Source: Maioricimonas rarisocia (GTDB taxonomy: Bacteria; Planctomycetota; Planctomycetia; Planctomycetales; Planctomycetaceae). Taken from it: DNA of 64,000 bases. Numbering within the stretch: the stretch's first letter is position 1; each line of letters starts with the position of its first letter. Under the pieces are notes generated by a model, which saw only the letters and a list, made by a program, of their open reading frames with translations, was not told the origin of the DNA and searched no databases. Below, piece by piece: positions 40,482 to 48,371 of the stretch. The stretch lies in assembly GCF_007747795.1 (NCBI RefSeq), contig NZ_CP036275.1, positions 4,146,001-4,210,000 on the forward strand. The letters run 5' to 3'. The position numbers and the translations under genes were made by a program.

Positions 40482-42212
40482 TTAGATGGCCGAGAGCAGC
40501 GTGAATGGATCGGACAGCATGTTGCACAGCGTGACCATGAAGCGGGCCGCGTCGGCACCGTTGATCACGCGGTGGTCGTACGAGAGCGAGAGCGGCAGCA
40601 TCAGGCGTTCGCGAACCTCGCCGTCGACGAGCTGCAGTTCCTTCTGACCGCGAGCCATCCCGAGGATGCAGACCTCGGGATAGTTGACGATCGGGGTGAA
40701 CGCGACGCCGCCGATCCCCCCCAGGTTCGTCACGGTGCAGGTTGCTCCCTGCATCGAATCGATCGACAGCTTGCGGTCACGGGCCTTTGCGGCCAGTTCA
40801 TTGATCTCGGCGGCCACGTCGAGAATGCTCTTGCGGTCGACGTCCTTGACGACCGGCACGACCAGTCCGTTCGGCGTGTCGACGGCACAGCCGATGTTGT
40901 AGAACTTCTTGAGAACCAGCTCGTTGGTCTCGGGGTCGAGGCTGCTGTTGAACTTGGGGAACGCCTGAAGGCAGGTGGCCAGCGCCTTGATGGCGACGGC
41001 CGTCATGGTCACCTTCGGGCCGTTCTTGCCAACGCCCTGGCCGAACCGCTTGCGGGCCGCCTCGATATCCGTGATGTCCGCCCGATCGTGCTGAGTGACG
41101 TGCGGAATGACGTTCCACGAAACCGTCAGATTCTCGGCAGAGGTCCGGGCGATCTTGTTCAGCTTCTCGCGGGCGACCTCTCCATACTTGCTGAAGTCGG
41201 GAAGCGGCGGCGGAGCCAGCGAACCGGCTGCCAGGCCGGTCGGTGCGCCACCTCGCGAAACGGCCGGCACATTGTCGTTCTGCAGGCGATTGCGCACGTA
41301 AGCCTGCACATCATCGTGCGTGATCCGTCCACCCGGGCCCGAACCGTTCACTTCACGCAGGTTCACGCCGAGCTGACGCGCGAGCCGTCGGGTCGAAGGC
41401 GCGGCAGGAACGGGCGGTTGTCCGTTCGTCTCGTCCTGCCGCGAGACAAGCTCGGGCGTACGGGCGGATGCAGCCTGACGCTCTGCGGGAGCGGACTCGC
41501 GCTTCGGCTCCTTCGCGGGAGACTTCTCTGGGGGGAACGACTTCGATTCTCCCGATGGCGCGGAAGCCGGTTTGGCCTTTCCGGTACCGCCGGCCGTGGC
41601 GATGGAGAGCACGGCCTGGCCGACCGACACGGTATCTCCGGCCGACACGTGAATCTTCTCAATCGTGCCGGCGTGCGGACAGGGGAGTTCGACGACCGCT
41701 TTCTCGGTTTCGAGTTCGAGGACGTTCTGTTCGGCCTCGATCGTGTCGCCAACCGAGACGAGAACTTCCGCCACGTCCGCCGACTCGACTCCTTCACCGA
41801 TGTTCGGAATCTTGAATTCGACGACTTCGCCGGAAGCCGTTGCGGTGGCCGCCTGGCTTTCGGTTTCCGCAGCGGGGGCCGACTCCGTGGCAGGTGCTTC
41901 GGCAGGCTCGCTGGCGCTCGTCTCTTCGGCACTTCCTGCAGGCGCAGACGAATCGCCTCCCGTCTCACCCGCGGTCGATTCCTCGATCGTCAGCAGCAAC
42001 TGACCGACCTCGACTGTTTCGCCGGCGGAAACGTGAACTTTGGCCACCCGTCCGCCATGCGGACAGGGGAGTTCGACCACCGCCTTTTCAGTCTCCAGTT
42101 CGCAGATGTTCTGCCCCGGTTCGAGGACGTCCCCTTCCTTGACGAACAGTTCCGCGACGTCGGCGGATTCGACTCCCTCGCCGATGCTGGGCAGCTTGAA
42201 TTCAGTGCTCAT
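40482..42212 (-). CDS. aceF: Dihydrolipoamide acetyltransferase (E2) with two lipoyl domains
   Basis: Core subunit of a 2-oxoacid dehydrogenase, probably pyruvate. Two lipoyl domains are present, each with the lipoylated Lys in ETEKAVVELPCPH (Lys43 and a second near residue 160). Ala/Pro/Glu-rich linkers separate them, then an E3/E1-binding domain (STRRLARQLGVNLREVNGSG), and the catalytic domain ends with the active-site motif SYDHRVINGADAARF. Length 576. The ATG MSTEFKLPSIGEG was chosen; a long open leader upstream has no homology. The E1 and E3 genes are not here. A 2-oxoglutarate or branched-chain E2 cannot be excluded, but two lipoyl domains favour pyruvate. Confidence 0.92.
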   Translation of the reverse strand: MSTEFKLPSIGEGVESADVAELFVKEGDVLEPGQNICELETEKAVVELPCPHGGRVAKVHVSAGETVEVGQLLLTIEESTAGETGGDSSAPAGSAEETSASEPAEAPATESAPAAETESQAATATASGEVVEFKIPNIGEGVESADVAEVLVSVGDTIEAEQNVLELETEKAVVELPCPHAGTIEKIHVSAGDTVSVGQAVLSIATAGGTGKAKPASAPSGESKSFPPEKSPAKEPKRESAPAERQAASARTPELVSRQDETNGQPPVPAAPSTRRLARQLGVNLREVNGSGPGGRITHDDVQAYVRNRLQNDNVPAVSRGGAPTGLAAGSLAPPPLPDFSKYGEVAREKLNKIARTSAENLTVSWNVIPHVTQHDRADITDIEAARKRFGQGVGKNGPKVTMTAVAIKALATCLQAFPKFNSSLDPETNELVLKKFYNIGCAVDTPNGLVVPVVKDVDRKSILDVAAEINELAAKARDRKLSIDSMQGATCTVTNLGGIGGVAFTPIVNYPEVCILGMARGQKELQLVDGEVRERLMLPLSLSYDHRVINGADAARFMVTLCNMLSDPFTLLSAI

Positions 42213-42517
42213 GGATACTTCGGGTGCTTGTCTTCCTGCGTTGATCAGCCCGTGTCCCGACGATTGCCGCTCGGTCCGCGCATAATAGTCGAGTCCGGTC
42301 AGGTCGCCTAGGGATGCACTCCCTGCCTGAGCCGGCGACTCAAACACGCTTTCCCGATCGCAACAACACCGGGAACCGGCACAGTCCGAAGCGGCGCCCC
42401 GCCGACGTTCCATCCCACTGCGGGCCGTTTCCACAGCGATTCGGTGTCCGTTGTCTGCCTCGGCACACAAACCGTCGCAGATTCATCGAGTTCCGTGGAT
42501 TTCCTGCCGGAGGATGA
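42213..42517. other. Gap between the E2 gene and the flavoprotein fragment
   Basis: This 305-base stretch should contain the leftward E2 promoter. Translated rightward it contains stops in the frame of the following flavoprotein fragment, ending at a TGA just before it, and no recognisable missing N-terminal flavin domain. It may be degraded former coding sequence. Confidence 0.35.
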
Positions 42518-42901
42518 TTGGAATCGGCACCACAGCCGTTGCGTGTCGGCGACGCTGCCGGAACCGACCCCATGTTCGGCGAAGGGATCGGCCCCGCCCC
42601 CGGGTACGGGAAACTCGCTGCCAAGGCCCTGCAGGATGCCTTCGCCCGCAACGATTTCTCCTTCGTCAGCTACGGCGACCTCGTGCGAAAGAGTGAGCTG
42701 GGAAAATCGCTCACACGACGTGCCAATGCGGCCGAACTGGCATATCGGCTCGGCAGTCCGCTGGCACAGAACGTCATCTGGCGACGCATGGGCCCGCTGA
42801 TCCGCTGGTACCTGCAGGGTCGGATCTTCAACTGGACGGATCGCGAACAGGGACGAAAGCGGCCACGCCCCGCTTCGAAGGCGCTCGCCAGCAACAACTG
42901 A
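42518..42901 (+). pseudogene. C-terminal remnant of FAD-dependent oxidoreductase (geranylgeranyl-reductase-like)
   Basis: The 127-residue open frame has no good start and begins almost at once with LRVGDAAGTDPMFGEGIGPA, the motif around the FAD ribityl-phosphate contact that normally lies past residue 280 in p-hydroxybenzoate-hydroxylase or geranylgeranyl reductase type flavoproteins. The dinucleotide-binding GxGxxG and the substrate domain are missing, and the frame upstream is closed by a stop. It is therefore most likely the surviving tail of a deleted gene. A small functional protein is possible but unlikely. It converges with the group II intron and its host gene. Confidence 0.6.
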
Positions 42902-42952
42902 ATCGCCCGCGCCACCGCCTGTCATCCCTCCCGGCACCAGCAATCCCCAACG

Positions 42953-43026
42953 ATCGGGTAGGAGGCGGGGTCGCCCCCGCCGTCCTCCCACACCACCGGA
43001 CGTACTCATCGTATCCGGCGGTTTCC
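42953..43026 (-). ncRNA. Group II intron domains V and VI
   Basis: Read leftward, ACCGCCGGATACGATGAG with its complementary TACGTCCGGTGGT (about 42992-43026) forms the domain V hairpin; the CGC triad is typical of class C. Behind it, GGGAGG and CCTACCC arms around a C/G-rich hairpin form domain VI, ending at the intron 3' boundary. Confidence 0.75.
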
Positions 43027-43027
43027 T

Positions 43028-44449
43028 TCAATGTTGTAACGACAGGTATCTGACTTCGAGGCTCTGGTAGCCTTGAGTGTCGAACCACTGGTTGCTCATT
43101 CCGTGATGCGCCGAGGGCGTACCCGACTTGCGCCACCAGCCCTTGCCGCAGGTCGCCGTCGTCCAGGATTGGTTCCAGGGGACGCCCAGCGATTGCAGAA
43201 AGATAGCAATCGATTTCGCGCGCTTGCGTTGCTTGAGCCGCACGCAGCGGAGTTTGCGGCGAATCCACCCGTCCAGTTTCCGCAGAGGCGACCGGCCCAC
43301 CGCATGGCGGAAGTAGGTCACCCATCCGGTCGTGAACGAATTCACTTCACCGATCATCCGCTCGAAGCTGATGCCTCGATTCCGGCGGGTGATCTGCCGG
43401 ATACGCTGCCTGGCACGCCGGAGACTGGCGGGAGCGATCGTCCGGCGACCATCGGAGAGCAGCCGGTAGCCGAGGAACTTGCGTTCGCTCACCACCGCCA
43501 CCGCACTTTTCTCGCGATTGACACGCAGACGAAGTTTCCCTTCCAGAAACATGGTCAGTGAGGTCAGTACCCGTTCACCGGCCGCCTGAGACTGCACGTA
43601 GATGTTGCAGTCGTCGGCGTATCGGCAGAACTTGTGTCCCCGTCGTTCCAGTTCCCGGTCCAGATCATCCAGCAGCAGGTTGGCCAGCAACGGTGAGAGT
43701 GGTCCACCCTGCGGTGTCCCTTCGTGTCGGGCGACGCACACCCCGTTCTGCAGCAGCCCGGCTTCCAGGAAGCGGCGGACGATCCGCAGAAGGCGCTTGT
43801 CGGCGACCCGTCGGGCCAGACGGGCCATCAGGATGTCATGGTTCACCCGATCAAAGAACTTCTCGAGGTCCATGTCCACCACAATGGTGCGTCCCTCCGC
43901 CACATACTCGCTGGCCTGTTGCACCGCCTGATGGGCGCTGCGTCGCGGCCGGAAGCCGTAGCTGGAGTCCGAAAAAGTGGGGTCCAGGATCGGTTCGAGC
44001 ACTTGCAGGATCGCCTGCTGGACGAGCCGGTCCACCACCGTCGGGATGCCCAGTTGTCGCATTCCGCCGCCCGGCTTGGGGATCTCGACCCCGCGAACCG
44101 GTTGTGGCTGATAGCTCCCGTCCAGAAGCCGGGCGATGAATTCCTGTGTGTGCTCTGCGATCCAGCCGGGCAACTCGGCGATGGTCATCCCATCCACTCC
44201 GGGAGCCCCCCGGTTCGCTTTCACGCGTCGATACGCTCGGTTCAGATTCTCTGGCTGCGTCACCTCCTCCATCAGAGACTGTGTCAAGGCTCGTGCTGGA
44301 TCCATCGCCGTGAGTGTTTGCCGCTCCTCGCAGGTCGCAGTTTCGGTTCCGCCTTCGCCGCGGTCCCCGGGGCGTGGCGCATTCGTCTCGTGGCCCCCGA
44401 ACAGGAGCAACTGACGAAACACTCCACCTTGCTGCCGCTCCGCACTCAT
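43028..44449 (-). CDS. ltrA: Group II intron reverse transcriptase/maturase
   Basis: A 473-residue intron-encoded protein that helps splicing and copies the intron into DNA. RT motifs are complete: VKANRGAPGVDGMTI, IPKPGGGMRQLGIPTVVDR, YGFRPRRSAHQAV, VVDMDLEKFFDRVNHD, GTPQGGPLSPLLANL, the catalytic CRYADDCNIY and KSAVAVVSERKFLGY. The maturase (X/GIIM) part follows with GWVTYFRHA and WIRRKLRCVRLKQ. There is no endonuclease domain, normal for class C. The start MSAERQQGG is chosen; MDPARALTQ about 50 residues later could also serve. Confidence 0.95.
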   Translation of the reverse strand: MSAERQQGGVFRQLLLFGGHETNAPRPGDRGEGGTETATCEERQTLTAMDPARALTQSLMEEVTQPENLNRAYRRVKANRGAPGVDGMTIAELPGWIAEHTQEFIARLLDGSYQPQPVRGVEIPKPGGGMRQLGIPTVVDRLVQQAILQVLEPILDPTFSDSSYGFRPRRSAHQAVQQASEYVAEGRTIVVDMDLEKFFDRVNHDILMARLARRVADKRLLRIVRRFLEAGLLQNGVCVARHEGTPQGGPLSPLLANLLLDDLDRELERRGHKFCRYADDCNIYVQSQAAGERVLTSLTMFLEGKLRLRVNREKSAVAVVSERKFLGYRLLSDGRRTIAPASLRRARQRIRQITRRNRGISFERMIGEVNSFTTGWVTYFRHAVGRSPLRKLDGWIRRKLRCVRLKQRKRAKSIAIFLQSLGVPWNQSWTTATCGKGWWRKSGTPSAHHGMSNQWFDTQGYQSLEVRYLSLQH

Positions 44450-44865
44450 CGAGATGTCCCGGCTGCTCCTTGCATCAAAGGATTCGGTCCTTCGCCGGGC
44501 ACGCGCCCGACTACTATGACCTCTGCTGACTTCTCCCGCCCCTTCCCGGTGCGTTGCCACGCCGGTAGTCCGGATCGCCCGGACGGAGCGGGAGACCTCC
44601 CAGGTTAAGTCGTGTTTGCTTCCCTCGGGCCTCGCCGGATCTACCGCAGACGCTTCCGGATGAGTATCGGGCGTCCGTGTCCATTGCCACGTTGCCCAGC
44701 GTCAGCGGCCTTGTATCCGATTTCTGTTCGTCGAGTCCGAGTTGTGGTTCCGGTTCCCTTCAGATCCCGCCTCACGACGGGCACCCTGTCCTTCACCGCG
44801 AGGTTCCGCTCATCACGGCCCCCAGAGGACTTGCACCTCCTACAAACAAAACATGCCTGGCAAAC

Positions 44866-44896
44866 AAAAACCCGCCACGGCAGGGCCGCGACGGGT
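44866..44896 (-). terminator. Intrinsic terminator of the secreted-protein gene; intron target
   Basis: On the minus strand a 12-base stem (ACCCGTCGCGGC / GCCGTGGCGGGT, two G-U pairs) is followed by TTTT, after which the group IIC intron begins at once. It lies about 45 bases behind the stop of the gene at 44942. The intron's insertion leaves stem and T-run intact, so the terminator should still work. Confidence 0.8.
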
Positions 44897-44941
44897 CTCG
44901 GAACTCATGCATCCGCTTTTCTGGCGCCGTTTCGCTGTGGC

Positions 44942-45568
44942 TCAGCGACGGACGGGCACCTCGAACTTGGATTCGTTGGCGGCCGAACGGGTCGGTGCAC
45001 CACCGGCCGGAGCGGCAGCCGCAGCAGCCGGTTCGCTGCTCTTGGGAACCCAGCTGGCGGTCGACCAGGTCGGGTAGGTCTCGACGACACTGCTGCCCAG
45101 GTCCTGCAGGTGCTCACGGAACTTCGCCGAAGTCATGTCAGCATTCGGCACGGTCCGCTGCAGCACGAAGCGACGGTTCGTCGGGATGTACGCGAAGAAC
45201 TTGCCGCTGCCGAGCTTGTCGTTCTCGGCGAGCAGACGCAGCAGTGCCGAACGCGGCACTTCAGCAGCCGACTTGGGAAGTTCGTCCAGCCAGGCCATGA
45301 TCCAGATGGCGCTGCCATCCTGGCTGAGGACGGCCGACATGGAGAGTTCCCACTGCTGCTCGGCGACGTCGGCCCGGAAGGCAAAGTCGTAACGCTGTTC
45401 CTGCTTGTCCGGTTTCAGGCCGATCGCCTGAATCAGCTGGCCGAGCTGTTCTTCCGAAAGCTGCCCCGGTGCGGGGCTTTGAGCCAGCGTCGTTCCGGAG
45501 AAGACTCCGCTCATCAGCAGGCCGACGAGCACGCCAGTCATGATTGAACGACGAACACCAATTCTCAT
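44942..45568 (-). CDS. Secreted protein with YbjN/secretion-chaperone-like fold
   Basis: A 208-residue product. The signal peptide (SIMTGVLVGLLMSGVFSGTTLAQ) and an AAGGAG seven to eight bases ahead of the ATG fix the start. The mature part (about 40-165) alternates strands and helices with ALLRLLAENDKLGSGKFF and RRFVLQRTVPNADMTSAKF, resembling the YbjN/CesT-like fold, usually a peptide-binding dimer. The C-terminus is Ala/Pro-rich and low in complexity. The fold call is by pattern only. The intron inserted behind its terminator leaves the gene untouched. Confidence 0.72.
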   Translation of the reverse strand: MRIGVRRSIMTGVLVGLLMSGVFSGTTLAQSPAPGQLSEEQLGQLIQAIGLKPDKQEQRYDFAFRADVAEQQWELSMSAVLSQDGSAIWIMAWLDELPKSAAEVPRSALLRLLAENDKLGSGKFFAYIPTNRRFVLQRTVPNADMTSAKFREHLQDLGSSVVETYPTWSTASWVPKSSEPAAAAAAPAGGAPTRSAANESKFEVPVRR

Positions 45569-45703
45569 CGTCAGACACTCCTTTGTCCAATTCCGCACGA
45601 GGGCGTTGTCCGGTCGGGCCGTGAAGGCTGCGACGGCGCATGCGACGGGCCCGGGTCCGGAACGAGCGCGCTCCTCCGTCACGACTCGCCCATGCCCCGA
45701 AAA

Positions 45704-46312
45704 CTATTGGGAAGTCAGGTAGTCCAGGCAGATCTGGGACCACGTTTCGAACTGGTCGTAGGAATTAGCCAGTTCTGACGGTTCTGCGAATCCCGTCTCT
45801 ATGATCGACGCTTCACGAGCACGAACTTTGGGTTCTTCGAGCTCAAAAATGTGAACAATCCCGAGATGGACCCGTCCGACGTCGGTGTCATCGTCATTGA
45901 TCATGCCGACACAGGACTCGGAGTACTCCGCCTCGAGGAAGACTTCTTCGCCGATTTCCCGCCACATTGCCTCCCGGTAGACGTTGCTCGCCCCGTTCTG
46001 GTCCTCGGACGAGATATGCCCGCCGATGCCGACCGACCGCTTACTGCGCAGTCTGCCGTCCCCCTGCAGCTTTCCCCGTTTGTAGTGGAACACCTTCCCC
46101 TCGTGGCGGAAGATGCAGTAGGGAATCAGCTGCTTGAAGCTGGGATCGTCCTCGACATCGGCCCGCAACCGGTAACTTGTGTACGAAGGATCCAGCAACG
46201 TCTTCAGATAGGGGGAGACGTCAGACGTAAATCCCTGGAAGTGGCCGATCTCGTGGAACAGCAGCGTCGGGACGACGAGGACATGTTCCATCTGATAATC
46301 CTGAAGAGTCAC
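45704..46312 (-). CDS. Long Nudix protein (predicted phosphoesterase type)
   Basis: A 202-residue protein with a Nudix-like segment, [14 protein letters not shown] then [13 protein letters not shown]. The catalytic REIGEE core is present, but the Glu eight residues before it is Asn and the closing Gly is Phe, so the box is degenerate and substrate or activity may be shifted. N-terminal [16 protein letters not shown] and [17 protein letters not shown] fit the group of predicted Nudix phosphoesterases. A GTG start is supported by AAAGGAG seven to eight bases ahead; ATG seven codons later is an alternative. Confidence 0.78.
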   Translation of the reverse strand: MTLQDYQMEHVLVVPTLLFHEIGHFQGFTSDVSPYLKTLLDPSYTSYRLRADVEDDPSFKQLIPYCIFRHEGKVFHYKRGKLQGDGRLRSKRSVGIGGHISSEDQNGASNVYREAMWREIGEEVFLEAEYSESCVGMINDDDTDVGRVHLGIVHIFELEEPKVRAREASIIETGFAEPSELANSYDQFETWSQICLDYLTSQ

Positions 46313-46521
46313 TGCGGACTCCTTTCTCTCTGTTTCTGCACGGAATGAATGTATTCGCACGAACCGGCTGCCTCACCGCAGCGGGTCCGCCCGTCTCGGC
46401 TGCTGCCCGCTCCGGCCAGCAGCACACGTGGAAACCGTGCCCCGTCTTCCACCACCGACCGACAGAAATCGCCGGTCGAAACTGTTCGCGTTCACTCAGG
46501 CCTGCCACCCGATAAGGTGAC

Positions 46522-47313
46522 TCAGGATGCCGTTCGCCCCAGCAGATCGTCGACGGCCTGCCCGATATCGGGGTGACGCATTAGCGTCTCACCGACAAGC
46601 ATTGCATGAATCCCTGCGTGCTGCAGGGACTCGACGTCGGTTCGGGACCGGATTCCGCTCTCGCTGACCAGCAGCACGTCGGCCGGGATCTGTTCCCGCA
46701 GCGTCATTGAGTGATTCAGATCGGTGACAAACGTCTTGAGGTTCCGATTGTTGATCCCGATCAGCGGCGGATTCAGGTCGAGCACACGTGGGAGATTCTC
46801 CGGCTCGTAGATCTCGACCAGCGACTGCATCCCCAGTTCCGCGGCGTATGTGTACAGCGTCCGCAGCGACTCGTCGTCGAGGCACTCGGCAATCAGGAGG
46901 ATACAGTCCGCACCAGACGCGCGGGCCTCGAGGACCTGATACGGATCGAGAATGAAATCTTTGCGCAGGACGGGAATCGCCACGGAATCCCGAACCTGCC
47001 GAAGGTACTCGAGCCGGCCCTGAAAGTAGTTTTCGTCAGTCAGCACACTGATGCAGGCAGCGCCGTGTTGTTCGTAGGTCCGTGCAATCTCGACCGGGTC
47101 GAAGTCCTCGCGGATCAGGCCGGCAGACGGCGAGGCCTTCTTCACCTCCGCAATCAGCCCCATGGGATGGGCGTTTCGCAGGGCACCGACGAAATCACGC
47201 GGATGCGGCGCCTGCTCGGCCACCTGCTGCAGCCTGTCCGTCGAAACCGCCGCCCGGGCCCGCTCGATTTCGCCCCGCTTGTGGGCAACGATTTCTGCAA
47301 GTATGTCCGACAC
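46522..47313 (-). CDS. trpC: Indole-3-glycerol-phosphate synthase
   Basis: Closes the indole ring in tryptophan synthesis, converting CdRP to indole-3-glycerol phosphate. A complete 263-residue TIM barrel: ILAEIVAHKRGEIERAR, the phosphate and catalytic segment GLIAEVKKASPSAGLI with its Lys, VLRKDFILDPYQVLEARA with a second catalytic Lys, LIGINNRNLKTF and VSESGIRSR. It is single-domain, not fused to TrpF. No other trp gene is nearby, as often in planctomycetes, whose trp genes are scattered. The gap at 46313-46521 shows no clear feature. Confidence 0.96.
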   Translation of the reverse strand: MSDILAEIVAHKRGEIERARAAVSTDRLQQVAEQAPHPRDFVGALRNAHPMGLIAEVKKASPSAGLIREDFDPVEIARTYEQHGAACISVLTDENYFQGRLEYLRQVRDSVAIPVLRKDFILDPYQVLEARASGADCILLIAECLDDESLRTLYTYAAELGMQSLVEIYEPENLPRVLDLNPPLIGINNRNLKTFVTDLNHSMTLREQIPADVLLVSESGIRSRTDVESLQHAGIHAMLVGETLMRHPDIGQAVDDLLGRTAS

Positions 47314-47530
47314 GGTCGGTCAGGTCCTTCCGGAGTATCCATCGGCACAGGAGACAATGTGGGATCGCGCAACGGCCGGGCGATCTCGACGCACGGCGGC
47401 GCAGAGGGACAAAATAACGGGTTCCCGCGCTGGTTGGAACTTATTCACCGGGCGTGGGCCGCTTGACAGGGCTGCCCGGGATGGCGACAACCGGCAGCGA
47501 TCGTCGCCCGTAACCCTTGCCTCTGAATCA

Positions 47531-47549
47531 TCGACCGCTCAACGGTCGA
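47531..47549. promoter_or_regulatory. Inverted repeat between trpC and the CPBP protease gene
   Basis: TCGACCG-CTCAA-CGGTCGA has perfect 7-base arms and lies in the divergent gap, 21 bases before the protease start. It could be an operator or a small leader hairpin near that gene's ribosome site. The rest of this 257-base gap shows no clear promoter. Confidence 0.35.
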
Positions 47550-47570
47550 GCCCGTGACGGAAGTACCGTC

Positions 47571-48371
47571 TTGACCACCGCATTCATCCTGACGCTGTTT
47601 CTGCTGGGCAGCCTGACCGTCTGGGGCGAAGTCATCCGGCGGGTCCGCGCGGGCGAACCGGCCCTCCCGGCAGCAGGGACAGAACCGGTCCACTGGCACC
47701 CGCTGCCTCTGATTCTGGCCGGTGCGTGGATCCTCGTGACGGTCGGAGCGAAATTCTCGAGCACCGACATCGCCGAACCGTTCGATCCGGAAACGACCCT
47801 GCGGGGACTGTATTTCAACCTCGGGCAGATGCTCCTGATGTGGGCGGCTCTGCTTGCCAGCGCGGTCAGTACGGCGGACGAGACGCCTCCACCGTTCCGC
47901 CTCGTACGGCTGACAGAACAGGTGGGGGATGGTGTGACGGCGTTTTTTGCCAGCCTGGCGCCGGTCTTTCTCGTGCTGCTGGCCACTCTCCCCTGGCGAA
48001 CGCCCGAAGCCCAGCATTCGCTGCTGCGACTGCTCAGCGAAGAGCCCTCCGTTCAGGCATGGATGGCCGTCAGCCTCGCGGCGATCGTGCTCGCACCGCT
48101 GGCGGAAGAGATCATCTTCCGCGTCCTCCTGCAGAGCTGGCTGACGCGACTGCTCGGACCACTGGTCGCGATTCCACTGGTCGCCTTCCTCTTCGCTGCC
48201 GTGCACGGGTTTCCGGATTCGATCGCGCTGATTCCCCTGGCGCTGATCCTCGGGTACGTGTTCCATCGGCGCCAGAGCTACGTGGCGGTCGCCGTCGCGC
48301 ATGCCCTGTTCAATGGCGCGAATCTGCTCATGCAGTCGCTGCAGGCTACTTGCCTGACGCCTTCTGGATGA
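47571..48371 (+). CDS. CPBP-family intramembrane metalloprotease
   Basis: A 266-residue membrane protein with about seven hydrophobic segments. The three family motifs are present: EEIIFRVLLQSWL (EExxxR), FLFAAVHGFPDS (FxxxH) and VAHALFNGANLL (HxxxN), the putative zinc ligands. Relatives are CAAX-prenyl proteases and bacteriocin self-immunity proteins; the role here is unknown. There is no suitable ATG, so the TTG preceded by GGAAG is taken as start. The 3' end overlaps the facing SHD1-protein gene by 26 bases. Confidence 0.85.
   Translation: MTTAFILTLFLLGSLTVWGEVIRRVRAGEPALPAAGTEPVHWHPLPLILAGAWILVTVGAKFSSTDIAEPFDPETTLRGLYFNLGQMLLMWAALLASAVSTADETPPPFRLVRLTEQVGDGVTAFFASLAPVFLVLLATLPWRTPEAQHSLLRLLSEEPSVQAWMAVSLAAIVLAPLAEEIIFRVLLQSWLTRLLGPLVAIPLVAFLFAAVHGFPDSIALIPLALILGYVFHRRQSYVAVAVAHALFNGANLLMQSLQATCLTPSG

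Larger units (their letters stand above)
42953..44865 (-). mobile_element. Full-length group IIC intron
   Basis: A self-splicing ribozyme with its maturase gene, about 1.9 kb. The 5' end (GTTTGCCAGGCATG) aligns with known IIC introns, though GTTTG departs from the usual GTGYG. The 3' end closes with domain V, domain VI and CCCGAT. It sits exactly behind the T-run of an intrinsic terminator, the hallmark target of class C introns, which use the hairpin rather than a long sequence. The ORF lies in domain IV and is intact, so the element may be active. Ends were set by eye and could be off by a base or two. Confidence 0.85.

Noticed and set aside
40449-42311. Long rightward open frame opposite the E2 gene
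   Set aside because: It lies wholly antisense to a clear two-lipoyl-domain E2. It is rich in Arg, His and Asp and has no domain pattern, as expected of a shadow in GC-rich DNA.
42308-43009. Leftward open frame of 233 codons across the flavoprotein fragment
   Set aside because: It runs into the intron 3' end, crosses its boundary and has no recognisable domain.
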